64,000 nucleotides of DNA from Bacteroidales bacterium UBA2800 (GTDB lineage Bacteria > Bacteroidota > Bacteroidia > Bacteroidales > Paludibacteraceae): positions 1 through 64,000 of the forward strand of contig DEHM01000001.1 of assembly GCA_002351925.1 (NCBI GenBank), written 5' to 3'. Both the position numbers and the translations under genes were made by a program. Shown piece by piece: positions 5,951-14,584 of this stretch; the stretch's first letter is position 1, and each line of letters opens with the position of its first letter. The notes beneath the pieces are model-generated. The model did not search any database, was not told the DNA's origin, and was given only the letters and a program-made list of their open reading frames with translations.

Positions 5951-7891
5951 ATGATTGTTTGCGTAGCAGAGAAACCGGCCGTAGGCGAATATATCGCGAA
6001 GGTACTGGGTGCCAACCAGCGCAAGAACGGCTATTTTGAGGGGAACGGGTACCAAGTGACCTGGACCTTCGGTCATCTCTGTGCCCTACTCGACCCGCAG
6101 GAATATACCGACCAATGGAAAACCTGGAGCCTGAGTTCGCTCCCGATGATCCCGCCGCGATTCTCCATCAAAGTGTTCGGCGACGAAGGGGTGCACCGGC
6201 AATTCAACGTCATCAAAAGCCTGATAGAACAAGCCGACGAGGTGATCAACTGCGGTGATGCCGGTCAGGAAGGAGAGTTAATACAACGCTGGGTATACCA
6301 GAAAGCCGGATGTAAGTGCCCCGTGAAACGTCTGTGGGTCAGTTCGTTGACCGAAGAGGCTATCCGCGAAGGTTTTGCGCAACTGAAAGACCAGTCGAAC
6401 TACCAGCACCTGTATGAGGCGGGACTGATGCGCGCGATAGGTGACTGGTTGCTGGGCATGAACGCCACCCGTGCGTACACTATTCGCTATGCGAAAGGTA
6501 CGGGACGCGACCGTCAGGTGCTGTCGGTAGGACGTGTACAGACACCGACGCTGGCACTGGTAGTGAAACGGCAAGCGGAGATAGAAAACTTCGTGCCCCG
6601 AACCTACTGGGAACTGAAGACACTCTATCGGGACACACTCTTCACCGCTCAACTGCCGGCAGAAGAAGGCGAGTACGCCATCAACAGTTTGGAACAAGGC
6701 GAGGCGCTGGTGGATAGCATCAAAGAACTACCGCTGACGATCACCTCGGTAGAGAAAAAGAAAGGTACCGAGTACGCGCCCAAACTATACGACCTGACCT
6801 CGCTGCAGGTGGACTGCAACAAGAAATTCAGCTTCTCGGCCGACCAGACCCTGAAACTGATCCAGTCGCTGTACGAGAAACGCGTGACGACTTATCCGCG
6901 TGTGGACACAACGTACCTGAGCGACGATATCTACCCCAAAGTGCCAAGCACACTGGCCGGCATCAAGGACTATTTCCCGCAAGTAGCACCTCTACTGGGA
7001 ACGAAGTTGCCTAAGTCGAAACGCGTGTTCGACAACAAGAAAGTGACCGACCACCACGCTATCATCCCTACGGGTATGCGGCCGGAAGGACTGACGGCCG
7101 ACGAGAAGAAAGTGTACGACCTGGTAGCGCTGCATTTTATCGCGGCTTTCTATCCCGACTGTCAGGTAAGCAACACGACGGTGATGGCCAAAGCCGGTGA
7201 GATTGATTTCCGCGTGAACGGCCGAGAAGTGCTGGTACCCGGTTGGCGTGCCGTGTTTGAGCAAGCACAAGGAGACAAAGGACCAAGTACAAAGGACAAT
7301 TCTGACGATGCCGATGATGCCGAGAATGCTGAGAATTCCAAATCGCTGCCGGCGTTTGTCAAAGGCGAGTCGGGTCCGCATGTGCCCCAACTGAAAGAGA
7401 AGACGACCACGCCGCCCAAATACTATACCGAAGCGACGCTGCTGCGCGCCATGGAGACGGCCGGCAAGACCGTAGAGAACGACGAACTGCGCGAGGCGAT
7501 GAAGGAGAACGGCATAGGTCGTCCGTCCACGCGTGCTGCCATCATCGAGAAGCTCTACCAGCGTAAGTATATCCAGAAACAGGGTAAGTCGCTCCGCGCG
7601 ACGGAAGTAGGAATAGACCTGATACACACCATCATCTCGCCGCTGCTCAAGTCGGCCGAGTTGACGGGACTATGGGAGAAAAAACTGCGTGAGATAGAAC
7701 GCGGAGACTATACGGCACAGCAGTTCTTGGAGGAACTGAAAGAGATGACGGCAGGCGTTGTACGCGACGTAAAGACCAACAAAGCAGGTATGCTCTGTCC
7801 GGTATGCCGTCAAGGCCATATCATTCGTGGTAACACGCGTTACGGCTGTTCGCGCTGGCGAGAAGGCTGTTCATACGCGGAGCCGTTCTGA
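5951..7891 (+). CDS. topB: DNA topoisomerase III (type IA)
   Basis: A 646-residue type IA topoisomerase that passes single strands and resolves recombination or replication intermediates. The N-terminal Toprim domain has CVAEKPAVGEYIAKVLGA and the acidic motif DAGQEGE. The catalytic tyrosine is Tyr315 in the context TTYPRVDT. A C-terminal zinc-ribbon-like Cys4 motif (CPVC...CSRWREGC) covers about residues 616-640. At about residues 438-475 there is a low-complexity acidic stretch (DDADDAENAENS) encoded by repeated DNA words, absent from typical homologues as far as I can judge. The gene starts 5 bases after wzc, so it is probably cotranscribed with polysaccharide export. Its 3' end overlaps the opposing exosortase gene by 52 bases. 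Confidence 0.95.
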   Translation: MIVCVAEKPAVGEYIAKVLGANQRKNGYFEGNGYQVTWTFGHLCALLDPQEYTDQWKTWSLSSLPMIPPRFSIKVFGDEGVHRQFNVIKSLIEQADEVINCGDAGQEGELIQRWVYQKAGCKCPVKRLWVSSLTEEAIREGFAQLKDQSNYQHLYEAGLMRAIGDWLLGMNATRAYTIRYAKGTGRDRQVLSVGRVQTPTLALVVKRQAEIENFVPRTYWELKTLYRDTLFTAQLPAEEGEYAINSLEQGEALVDSIKELPLTITSVEKKKGTEYAPKLYDLTSLQVDCNKKFSFSADQTLKLIQSLYEKRVTTYPRVDTTYLSDDIYPKVPSTLAGIKDYFPQVAPLLGTKLPKSKRVFDNKKVTDHHAIIPTGMRPEGLTADEKKVYDLVALHFIAAFYPDCQVSNTTVMAKAGEIDFRVNGREVLVPGWRAVFEQAQGDKGPSTKDNSDDADDAENAENSKSLPAFVKGESGPHVPQLKEKTTTPPKYYTEATLLRAMETAGKTVENDELREAMKENGIGRPSTRAAIIEKLYQRKYIQKQGKSLRATEVGIDLIHTIISPLLKSAELTGLWEKKLREIERGDYTAQQFLEELKEMTAGVVRDVKTNKAGMLCPVCRQGHIIRGNTRYGCSRWREGCSYAEPF

Positions 7892-8448
7892 GGTCCGCGT
7901 ATTCCTTCGACAAACCACACCCAGAGGCCGAACATCATTCCGTAGAACAGGTATTTGAACAGGTAGTCGTGCAACATCGGGAACCAATCCGGATGATGCT
8001 CGATAGCCAGTGTGATGAGCCAGATACGCAGGATGTTGAACGCATGGCAGCAGAGCCATCCGAGGGGTATGAACCACAGTTTATGCTTCCATCCGCCGCG
8101 TACGGTGAGGATGAGGCAGAGCCAGATGAACATCTGCTTGAGTCCGGAGCAGCCCCAGATAATGGTAGTAGCCGTACCGCTCTCAAAACGGATAGACTGC
8201 GGGCTTGTCATATAAGCCGTGTCGCGTACGAGGGAGACGAGCCAATAGACGGCCGCGGCGATATGACACGACATCCACTCGAAAGGGGCTGTGAGATCGA
8301 GACCGAACCAGGTGACCTGGTCTCCGTTCTCATCGCCGACCATGGTAAATTTCCAGAAATAGTTCGCCACAAGCAGCGTGATCATAAAGATGATTACGTC
8401 GCGGTAGGGCTGTAGAAAAGCGCGTATGTCAGATAGTTGTCTTGGCAT
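7840..8448 (-). CDS. Exosortase/archaeosortase-family membrane protein
   Basis: A 202-residue polytopic protein of the exosortase/archaeosortase family, predicted membrane cysteine transpeptidases that recognise a C-terminal sorting tail. The triad is visible: Cys100 in IIWGCSGLKQ, Arg141 in HAFNILRIWL and His160 in PMLHDYLFKY, each next to a hydrophobic helix. It resembles the stand-alone Bacteroidetes forms (XrtF-like). The ATG at 8448 lies within the end of tsaD, giving a 20-base overlap and translational coupling; a longer upstream frame is only a shadow of tsaD. No cognate PEP-CTERM-like tail protein or accessory gene is visible nearby. Substrate and exact subtype are unknown. Confidence 0.85.
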   Translation of the reverse strand: MPRQLSDIRAFLQPYRDVIIFMITLLVANYFWKFTMVGDENGDQVTWFGLDLTAPFEWMSCHIAAAVYWLVSLVRDTAYMTSPQSIRFESGTATTIIWGCSGLKQMFIWLCLILTVRGGWKHKLWFIPLGWLCCHAFNILRIWLITLAIEHHPDWFPMLHDYLFKYLFYGMMFGLWVWFVEGIRGPQNGSAYEQPSRQREQP

Positions 8449-9490
8449 AAGGCACCTCGTCGATGGCACAGAAATCGTGGTCCAGATACTTGAAATAGCC
8501 CGCCTGGCAGACCATGGCGGCATTGTCTGTCGTGAAAGAGAACGGCGGGATGAAGACCTGCCAATGATAGCGTTTGCCGTAGTCGATGAAAGCCTGGCGC
8601 AGCGCACTGTTGGCACTCACACCTCCGGCCACGGCTACCTGGCGTATACCCAGGTCCTGCGCGGCTTTCTTTAGCTTGCGCATGAGAATGTCGACCACCG
8701 TAGCTTGGAGCGAGGCGCACATGTCTTCGCGCAGATGGGGTACGGCTTCCGCCAATTGGTCGACCGTGTCGAGTCCGTGCGCACGCAACATATCGCGTAG
8801 CGTGTAGAGGAAAGAGGTCTTCAGACCGGAGAAAGAGTAGTCGTAGCCGGCTATCTGGGGCTTGGCGAAAGGATACTTGGTAGCATCACCTTCTTTGGCG
8901 AGTCGGTCGATCCACGGACCTCCGGGATAAGGCAGTCCCAGCACTTTTGCACACTTGTCGAAAGCTTCTCCGGCCGCATCGTCGATGGTCTGACCGATGA
9001 TCTCAAACTGCGGCAAATGGTTGGCGCCGTCGGCGCTGACCCGAATGATCTGACTGTTACCTCCGGAGACAAGCAAGCAGAGGAAAGGCAGTTGCGGGTG
9101 TTGCAGGCCCGTGCCGTCGTCGACAAAATGGGCCATGACATGTCCCTGGAGATGGTTGACATCGATGAGTGGCACTCGGAGCGCCAGCGCAAGTCCCTTT
9201 GCGAAGGAAGTACCTACAAGCAGAGAGCCGAGCAGACCCGGTCCGCGCGTGAAGGCCACCGCAGAGATATCGATACGCGCTACACCGGCACGCTTGAGCG
9301 CCGTATCGACGACGGGGATGATATTCTGCTGATGGGCACGGCTGGCCAACTCAGGCACTACGCCGCCATACTCCTCATGCACCTTCTGACTAGCAATGAC
9401 ATTGCTCCGCAAGAGTCCGTCAACGATGACGGCTGCTGAGGTGTCGTCGCAACTCGACTCGATGGCTAATATGACTACCGATTTTTCCAT
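8429..9490 (-). CDS. tsaD: TsaD, tRNA threonylcarbamoyladenosine transferase
   Basis: A 353-residue TsaD (Gcp/Kae1 family), the catalytic subunit that transfers the threonylcarbamoyl group onto A37 of tRNAs reading ANN codons. Start MEKSVVILAIESSCDDTSAA shows the family opening. The metal-binding histidines are His113 and His117 in NHLQGH, and GPGLLGSLLVG and the late ASP-box-like region (SGGNSQI) are present. The long upstream extension of the frame covers the promoter and lacks family sequence, so the start at 9490 was chosen. Its partner genes tsaB and tsaE are not in the window. Confidence 0.95.
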   Translation of the reverse strand: MEKSVVILAIESSCDDTSAAVIVDGLLRSNVIASQKVHEEYGGVVPELASRAHQQNIIPVVDTALKRAGVARIDISAVAFTRGPGLLGSLLVGTSFAKGLALALRVPLIDVNHLQGHVMAHFVDDGTGLQHPQLPFLCLLVSGGNSQIIRVSADGANHLPQFEIIGQTIDDAAGEAFDKCAKVLGLPYPGGPWIDRLAKEGDATKYPFAKPQIAGYDYSFSGLKTSFLYTLRDMLRAHGLDTVDQLAEAVPHLREDMCASLQATVVDILMRKLKKAAQDLGIRQVAVAGGVSANSALRQAFIDYGKRYHWQVFIPPFSFTTDNAAMVCQAGYFKYLDHDFCAIDEVPYAKTTI

Positions 9491-9508
9491 ATGCGCTAAA
9501 AACGGCTG

Positions 9509-9540
9509 CAAAGATACACAATTTTCAGCAAATATGCAAA
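9509..9540 (-). promoter_or_regulatory. tsaD promoter
   Basis: TTTG (9537-9540), 20 bases and TATCTTTG (9509-9516) on the minus strand form an exact consensus promoter. It is back to back with the waaA promoter; the two -33 boxes are only 4 bases apart within CAAATAAATTTG. Confidence 0.85.
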
Positions 9541-9544
9541 TAAA

Positions 9545-9576
9545 TTTGCGCATATCAGAAAAAAGTTGTAAATTTG
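9545..9576 (+). promoter_or_regulatory. waaA operon promoter
   Basis: TTTG (9545-9548), 20 bases and TAAATTTG (9569-9576) match the consensus exactly and drive waaA-hisS-DUF1599-doxX. Confidence 0.85.
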
Positions 9577-9607
9577 CACGATTTTTGGGTACGAAAGCGC
9601 ACAAGCG

Positions 9608-10846
9608 ATGTTTATTTATTTTTTCTTCATACGTATAGCAGCTCTGTTCGGACACAAGAAAGCCCGTGCGATGGTTCGCGGGCAACGTCAGACCTGGCAG
9701 AGCGACCTGGGTAGTCAGAAAGGCTGCATATGGATTCATGCTGCGTCGGTAGGTGAGTTCGAGCAGGCACGTCCACTGATAGAGAAGATCAAGGCCGACG
9801 GGAAACAGAAAGTGGTAGTAACGTTCTTCTCTCCTTCGGGCTACGAGGCGCGTAAGGACTATGCGCTGGCCGACGGAGTGTACTACCTACCTTTTGCTAC
9901 GCGGCGTAATGCCCGCAAGTGGTTGGAGACGGTAGAGCCGAAGATGGCTATCTTCGTGAAGTATGAGTTCTGGCCGGCCTATCTGCGTGCACTGAAGAAA
10001 CGCGGAATACCCTCCTACTCTATCTCAGCCATCTTCCGCCCGAAGCAACACTTCTTCCGTTGGTGGGGCAAGGGTCAGTTGAAGCTGCTGAAGAACATGA
10101 CGCATCTGTACGTACAGGACGAGGCCTCGCTGCAGTTGCTGCAACGGCACGGCGTACAGAACGTGAGCGTAGCCGGCGACACCCGTTTCGACAGGATGGA
10201 TAGCGTACGCGGCAACCGCTCGCACACAACGGACCAGCGACTAGTACCAATGGCAGAGTTTGCCGAAGGTTTCAACCGCGTGATCATAGGCGGCAGCACA
10301 TGGCCGGAAGACGAGGCATTGCTCGTGCGCTACGTGGAGCAACAGAACGAATGGAGCGAACAGCCGGTGAAGCTGATTCTGGTACCTCACGAGATCAACC
10401 CACAGCACCTGCACTATATCTTTAACCTGCTGCGCGGCCGGATGACGACCTACTCGGCAGTCAGCCAGATGAAAGACGCCGAGAGTAGACGTAACATCCT
10501 CCGCCGTGCCGACGTGCTGGTGGTGGACACGATGGGGCTGCTCTCTGCTACCTATCGCTACGGACAAGTGGCCTACGTAGGAGGCGGTTTTGGCGAAGGC
10601 ATCCACAACACCGTTGAACCGGCTGCCTTTGGTATGCCCGTTATTTTCGGTCCCAAGTACCACCATTTCCGCGAAGCGGAAGGACTGATAGCAGCCGGTG
10701 CAGCACGCAGTATACGGCGCTACGACGAACTGGCCGCAGCGCTGGACGAAGCACAGGACCAACACACAGAGATAGGCACCCGCGCTGCCGACTATGTGCA
10801 GGCTGAACTGGGTGCTACGGATAAGATTTACAAAGAGATTTTCTGA
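9608..10846 (+). CDS. waaA: Kdo transferase (WaaA/KdtA)
   Basis: A 412-residue CMP-Kdo:lipid A Kdo transferase, GT30 family, acting at the inner face of the cytoplasmic membrane. It has the N-terminal membrane-associated helix (FIYFFFIRIAALF), the catalytic region IHAASVGEFEQARPL with the family glutamate, KYEFWP, and the C-terminal CMP-binding motif YVGGGFGEGIHNTVEPAAFG. Length fits bacterial WaaA. It begins its operon and is followed 3 bases later by hisS. The kdsD and kdsC homologues at 50-52 kb supply earlier steps of the same Kdo pathway. Confidence 0.95.
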   Translation: MFIYFFFIRIAALFGHKKARAMVRGQRQTWQSDLGSQKGCIWIHAASVGEFEQARPLIEKIKADGKQKVVVTFFSPSGYEARKDYALADGVYYLPFATRRNARKWLETVEPKMAIFVKYEFWPAYLRALKKRGIPSYSISAIFRPKQHFFRWWGKGQLKLLKNMTHLYVQDEASLQLLQRHGVQNVSVAGDTRFDRMDSVRGNRSHTTDQRLVPMAEFAEGFNRVIIGGSTWPEDEALLVRYVEQQNEWSEQPVKLILVPHEINPQHLHYIFNLLRGRMTTYSAVSQMKDAESRRNILRRADVLVVDTMGLLSATYRYGQVAYVGGGFGEGIHNTVEPAAFGMPVIFGPKYHHFREAEGLIAAGAARSIRRYDELAAALDEAQDQHTEIGTRAADYVQAELGATDKIYKEIF

Positions 10847-10849
10847 TAT

Positions 10850-12157
10850 ATGGCACAAAAACCAAGTATACCTAAAGGCACGCGTGACTTCGGACAAATA
10901 GAGATGGCGCGTCGCAACTATATCTTCGATACCATCAAGTCGGTGTTCATGCTGTACGGTTTTCAGCAGATAGAGACTCCCGCCATGGAGAACCTGTCTA
11001 CGCTGATGGGTAAGTATGGCGAGGAGGGCGACAAACTGCTCTTCCGTATCCAGAACAGCGGTGAGAAAGCCGCGCTGGCTCCCGAGAAAGGACTGCGCTA
11101 CGACCTTACCGTGCCTTTTGCCCGTTATGTCGTGCAACACCGCGAGGAGATAGCTTTCCCCTTCAAGCGCTTTCAGATTCAACCCGTATGGCGTGCAGAC
11201 CGGCCGCAGAAAGGACGTTACCGCGAGTTCTACCAGTGCGACGTGGACGTGATCGGCAGTAATAGCCTGGTAGGCGAGTTGGAATTGATTCAGATTGTAG
11301 AGGAAGTGTATCGCCGTCTGGGTATCAACGTGTGTCTGCACCTGAACAACCGCAAAGTGCTGGCCGGTATTGCCGAAGTAATCGGTGCGCCGGACAAGAT
11401 GGTGGACATCACCGTAGCCATCGACAAACTGGACAAGATAGGCGTGGAGGCCGTGAATGCGGAGTTGGCAGAACGCGGACTGAGCGCTGAGCAGATACAG
11501 GCGCTGCAACCTATTCTGAACCTCAGCGGCACGACAACCGAGAAACTCGCTGCACTGCGTACCATCCTCGCTCAGAGCGAGACAGGTCTGAAAGGTGTGG
11601 AGGAACTGGAGACCTTGTTCGGAATGATTGAAGCAACGGGCGTGAAGTTGAATATCGAACTCGACCTCTGCCTTGCGCGCGGACTGAACTACTACACCGG
11701 TGCTATCTTTGAGGTAAAAGCCCTGGATGCGCAGATAGGCAGTATCACGGGTGGCGGTCGCTACGACAACCTGACGGGTATCTTCGGTATGCCCGATGTG
11801 TCGGGTGTAGGTATCTCGTTCGGTGCAGACCGTATCTACGATGTGCTTACCGAGTTGGAGCTCTTCCCCGCTGAGCTGCAGTCGGCTACCCGGGTGCTCT
11901 TTGCTACCTTCGGCCAAGCCGAACTGACTTATGCGCTCCGCTGGGCAAAGGCGTTACGCGAGAAGGGTGTGGCCGTAGAGGTCTATCCCGAGCCGACGAA
12001 GATGAAGAAGCAGATGGGTTATGCTGACGACAAGAAGATTCCGTTTGTAGCTATCGTGGGTGGCAATGAGATGGAGAGTAACACGGTGATGCTGAAAGAG
12101 ATGGGTTCCGGCGAGCAGAAACAGGTAACAATAGAAGAACTATGCACGATACTGTAA
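10850..12157 (+). CDS. hisS: Histidyl-tRNA synthetase
   Basis: A 435-residue class II aminoacyl-tRNA synthetase that charges tRNA-His. It opens [11 protein letters not shown], has motif 2 ([21 protein letters not shown]), the histidine-binding loop [14 protein letters not shown], and motif 3 ([12 protein letters not shown]). The C-terminal anticodon-binding domain ends the protein. The end of the gene overlaps the start of the DUF1599 gene by 16 bases. A long frame on the opposite strand (10241-11917) is a shadow of this conserved gene. Confidence 0.95.
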   Translation: MAQKPSIPKGTRDFGQIEMARRNYIFDTIKSVFMLYGFQQIETPAMENLSTLMGKYGEEGDKLLFRIQNSGEKAALAPEKGLRYDLTVPFARYVVQHREEIAFPFKRFQIQPVWRADRPQKGRYREFYQCDVDVIGSNSLVGELELIQIVEEVYRRLGINVCLHLNNRKVLAGIAEVIGAPDKMVDITVAIDKLDKIGVEAVNAELAERGLSAEQIQALQPILNLSGTTTEKLAALRTILAQSETGLKGVEELETLFGMIEATGVKLNIELDLCLARGLNYYTGAIFEVKALDAQIGSITGGGRYDNLTGIFGMPDVSGVGISFGADRIYDVLTELELFPAELQSATRVLFATFGQAELTYALRWAKALREKGVAVEVYPEPTKMKKQMGYADDKKIPFVAIVGGNEMESNTVMLKEMGSGEQKQVTIEELCTIL

Positions 12158-12678
12158 AAGAATTTGACCTGGTAACGGCTAAATGCCGGGCAATCTTCGT
12201 TGACAAGATGGCTGACTACGGTGCCTCGTGGCGTATCTTCCGTCTGCAGGGCATCTCGGACCAACTCTATATCAAAGTGAAGAATATCCGCCAGCGTCAG
12301 GAGACAGGTGTGAGTCTGGTGGGCGATGACATAGAGGGCAACCTGCGCGCTATCGTCAACTACGGCGTGATGGCGATTATTCAGGAGCGTCACGGTTTTG
12401 CCGACGGCGTGGATATCAGTAACGAGAAAGCCATGCAACTCTACGACGAGGTGATAGGCGAGGCCAAAGAGCTGATGCTGCGGAAGAACCACGACTACGG
12501 CGAGGCATGGCGCGAGATGAGCAAAGAGGGTATTGTGGACATGATTATGGCTAAGATCATCCGTATCAAGACTATCCTCGAACATAACGGCAAGACCATT
12601 GCCTCGGAAGGCACCGAAGGCAACTATTTCGATATTATCAACTACGCGATATTTGATCTGATTCATTATGCTGAATAA
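12142..12678 (+). CDS. DUF1599 (nucleotide-modification-associated) protein
   Basis: A 178-residue DUF1599 protein of unknown biochemical activity, in a family proposed to associate with nucleotide or base modification. It clearly consists of two copies of one domain. [13 protein letters not shown], a DIEGN and [10 protein letters not shown] in the first half match [17 protein letters not shown] and [10 protein letters not shown] in the second. The repeated DYGxxWR and EGN motifs probably form equivalent sites. It is coupled to hisS by a 16-base overlap and overlaps the DoxX gene by 11 bases, the same gene order known in Bacteroides. Confidence 0.8.
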   Translation: MHDTVKEFDLVTAKCRAIFVDKMADYGASWRIFRLQGISDQLYIKVKNIRQRQETGVSLVGDDIEGNLRAIVNYGVMAIIQERHGFADGVDISNEKAMQLYDEVIGEAKELMLRKNHDYGEAWREMSKEGIVDMIMAKIIRIKTILEHNGKTIASEGTEGNYFDIINYAIFDLIHYAE

Positions 12679-13783
12679 ATCTACTATCAGCCATATTGTC
12701 GGCTCGCTGAGCCGCACGCTGCTGGCACTCACTTTTCTCTTCTCCGGCTTCGTCAAAGCCGTTGACCCGCTGGGCTCGGTGTATAAGATAGAAGACTATC
12801 TGAAGGCCTTCGGCGGTTTCCTTACAGACCTGTTGCCGCTAGCCTCCGTTGCCGCTGTGGCACTTATCCTCTTCGAGTTGCTGCTCGGCGTGTGTCTGTT
12901 GCTCAATATACGCACGCGGGTGACGTCGTGGCTCACGCTGGCGTTCATGCTCGTGATGACACCTCTTACCCTCTGGATCGCACTCACTAACCCTGTCTCT
13001 GACTGCGGCTGTTTTGGCGATGCACTCGTGCTCACCAACTGGCAGACGTTCTGGAAGAATATCGTCCTGCTGGCGTTGACCATCGTGCTGCTCTGCTGCC
13101 GCAAAGCAATCCCGCAGACGTTCCAGGGATGGGCTGAACTGACGATAGTGCTTATTGGAGCAGCCTGCGGATTTGGTCTTATGGAGTATAGCTACTTGCA
13201 TCTCCCGCCGATTGACTTCCGGCCGTATAAGGTAGGTAATAATATTCCCGAACTGATGGCCGTGCCCGACGATGCCGAGCCTGACCAGTATGAGACGACT
13301 CTTATCTATGAGAAAGACGGCGTGCAACAAGCGTTCACGCTGGAAAACTACCCGAAGGGGGATCCCGAATGGACATTTGTAGACCAGCAATCCAAACTCA
13401 TCAAGAAAGGCTACGAAGCGCCTATCCATGACTTCGAGATACTGACCATGGAATATGAGGATATCACCGATATCCTGCTTGAGTCGGAAGACTCCGTCAC
13501 GCTGGTCGTTATGTATGATCTGAAGAAGACCGACCGTAAGCAGATGGACAAGCTGATGGCTATTGTCCACGAGCGGCCGAATGTCTATTTCCTCACAGGT
13601 TCGGGCGAGGAGGATATTGCCGCTTTTGCCGAAGACCTCGGCTGGGACGAAGAGACGATGAACGATATCTTCTGTTTTGTGGACCCTGTCACACTCAAGA
13701 CTATCGTGCGGGCTAATCCGGGTCTCGTCGTCATCAAAGACGGCACTATCGTACAGAAAAACAACTTCCGTCAACTGCCTTAA
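12668..13783 (+). CDS. DoxX/MauE-like membrane protein with C-terminal domain
   Basis: A 371-residue protein. The first 160 residues are a four-helix DoxX/MauE-type membrane domain. The motif DCGCFGD (Cys113, Cys115) sits between helices and suggests a role in thiol redox or disulfide handling, as for MauE. The rest (about 190-371) is a soluble part with a thioredoxin-like feel (SVTLVVMYDL, VYFLTGSG, GLVVIKDGTIVQKNNF) but without an obvious CxxC. BT_3979-like Bacteroidetes proteins have this two-part layout. It is the last gene of the waaA operon and is followed by a strong terminator. Confidence 0.8.
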   Translation: MLNKSTISHIVGSLSRTLLALTFLFSGFVKAVDPLGSVYKIEDYLKAFGGFLTDLLPLASVAAVALILFELLLGVCLLLNIRTRVTSWLTLAFMLVMTPLTLWIALTNPVSDCGCFGDALVLTNWQTFWKNIVLLALTIVLLCCRKAIPQTFQGWAELTIVLIGAACGFGLMEYSYLHLPPIDFRPYKVGNNIPELMAVPDDAEPDQYETTLIYEKDGVQQAFTLENYPKGDPEWTFVDQQSKLIKKGYEAPIHDFEILTMEYEDITDILLESEDSVTLVVMYDLKKTDRKQMDKLMAIVHERPNVYFLTGSGEEDIAAFAEDLGWDEETMNDIFCFVDPVTLKTIVRANPGLVVIKDGTIVQKNNFRQLP

Positions 13784-13811
13784 CCGGTAATTGAAACCGG
13801 TAACAACTATG

Positions 13812-13842
13812 TCCCTGCACCCTTCCGTGCAGGGATTTTTTT
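13812..13842 (+). terminator. intrinsic terminator of the waaA operon
   Basis: TCCCTGCAC (13812-13820) pairs with GTGCAGGGA (13827-13835) around CCTTCC and is followed by seven T residues. It lies 29 bases after the DoxX stop codon. Confidence 0.95.
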
Positions 13843-13981
13843 GCGCGAATACACAAACCCTCCATTTCACCCCACTTTCTGCAAAAATGTTAATAACTAT
13901 TGTAATAGGCTGATTATATGTACTATATACAGTCTTCGAACCTGTTGATAATCTGTTAACAAAACAATTGATAAATTTTTT

Positions 13982-14024
13982 TGTGGGGAAATGTGGTGGA
14001 ATTCAAATATTTTTTGTATCTTTG
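13982..14024 (+). promoter_or_regulatory. mraZ promoter with candidate MraZ operator
   Basis: The -7 element TATCTTTG is at 14017-14024, but there is no TTTG at the matching upstream distance. Instead two direct repeats, TGTGGGGAAA (13982-13991) and TGTGGTGGAA (13992-14001), occupy the -33 region with a 10-base period. Repeated GTGG units are the known style of MraZ boxes in other bacteria, so this is probably the site where MraZ regulates its own cluster. Confidence 0.7.
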
Positions 14025-14052
14025 CAGCGAATTTTGAAAAAGGACTACAATT

Positions 14053-14502
14053 ATGCAAACTTTTGTAGGAAACATAGACGGTCGACTGGACGAGAAAGGG
14101 CGTATTTTTATTCCTGCCTCGTACCGTAAGATATTGGCGGAGCAAAACTCCAAACGAATCGTCATGCGGCGCGACACGGACAACGAGTGTCTGATGTTCT
14201 ACCCTGAACAGGTATGGAACGAGAAGGTAGAGACACTACGTAACGCTCTGGACGAGTGGGATCCGGAGGATCAGTTGATATTGATGCAGTTTATGGCCGA
14301 TGCCGAATACCTCGAGATGGACGGTCAGGGGCGAATCTTGCTCCAGAAAAAGAACCTGGAGACTATCGGTGCGCAACAGGACGTGCTCTTTGTCGGCATG
14401 TTGAACCGTTTTGCGCTCTGGACGCCGGAGAACTTCGCTAACAAGCGTCTGAGTCAGACCGAATTGGCGGCACGACTGCGTGCTAAGATGAGGAAGCTGT
14501 AG
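14053..14502 (+). CDS. mraZ: MraZ, transcriptional regulator of the dcw cluster
   Basis: A 149-residue MraZ with the two AbrB-like halves, each with its DxxxR signature (DEKGRIFIP in the first half, DGQGRILLQ in the second). MraZ forms rings that bind repeated GTGG boxes upstream of its own gene and usually represses the division and cell wall cluster. The promoter here carries such repeats. It is followed, after an 82-base spacer full of 11-base repeats, by rsmH. Confidence 0.95.
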   Translation: MQTFVGNIDGRLDEKGRIFIPASYRKILAEQNSKRIVMRRDTDNECLMFYPEQVWNEKVETLRNALDEWDPEDQLILMQFMADAEYLEMDGQGRILLQKKNLETIGAQQDVLFVGMLNRFALWTPENFANKRLSQTELAARLRAKMRKL

Positions 14503-14510
14503 TAGTAATA

Positions 14511-14574
14511 ACCAGGTAATAACTAAGTAATCACTAACTAATCACTAACTAATAACTAACTAATAACTAACGCT
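14511..14574. repeat. 11-bp tandem repeat between mraZ and rsmH
   Basis: The spacer consists of degenerate to perfect copies of ACTAACTAATA with an exact 11-base period, at 14511, 14522, 14533, 14544 and 14555, with a partial sixth copy at 14566. Copies at 14544 and 14555 are identical. Stop codons (TAA, TAG) recur in all frames, so it cannot be coding. Confidence 0.9.
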
Positions 14575-14584
14575 AATACGCTAC

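Noticed and set aside
10241..11917. Open frame of 558 codons on the minus strand
   Set aside because: It is antisense to waaA and hisS and has the composition of a reverse-complement shadow of conserved coding DNA.
14511..14574. CRISPR-like array
   Set aside because: Units are 11 bases with no spacers and no cas genes nearby; it is a simple tandem repeat. The same applies to the repeats at 936, 22880 and 51844.
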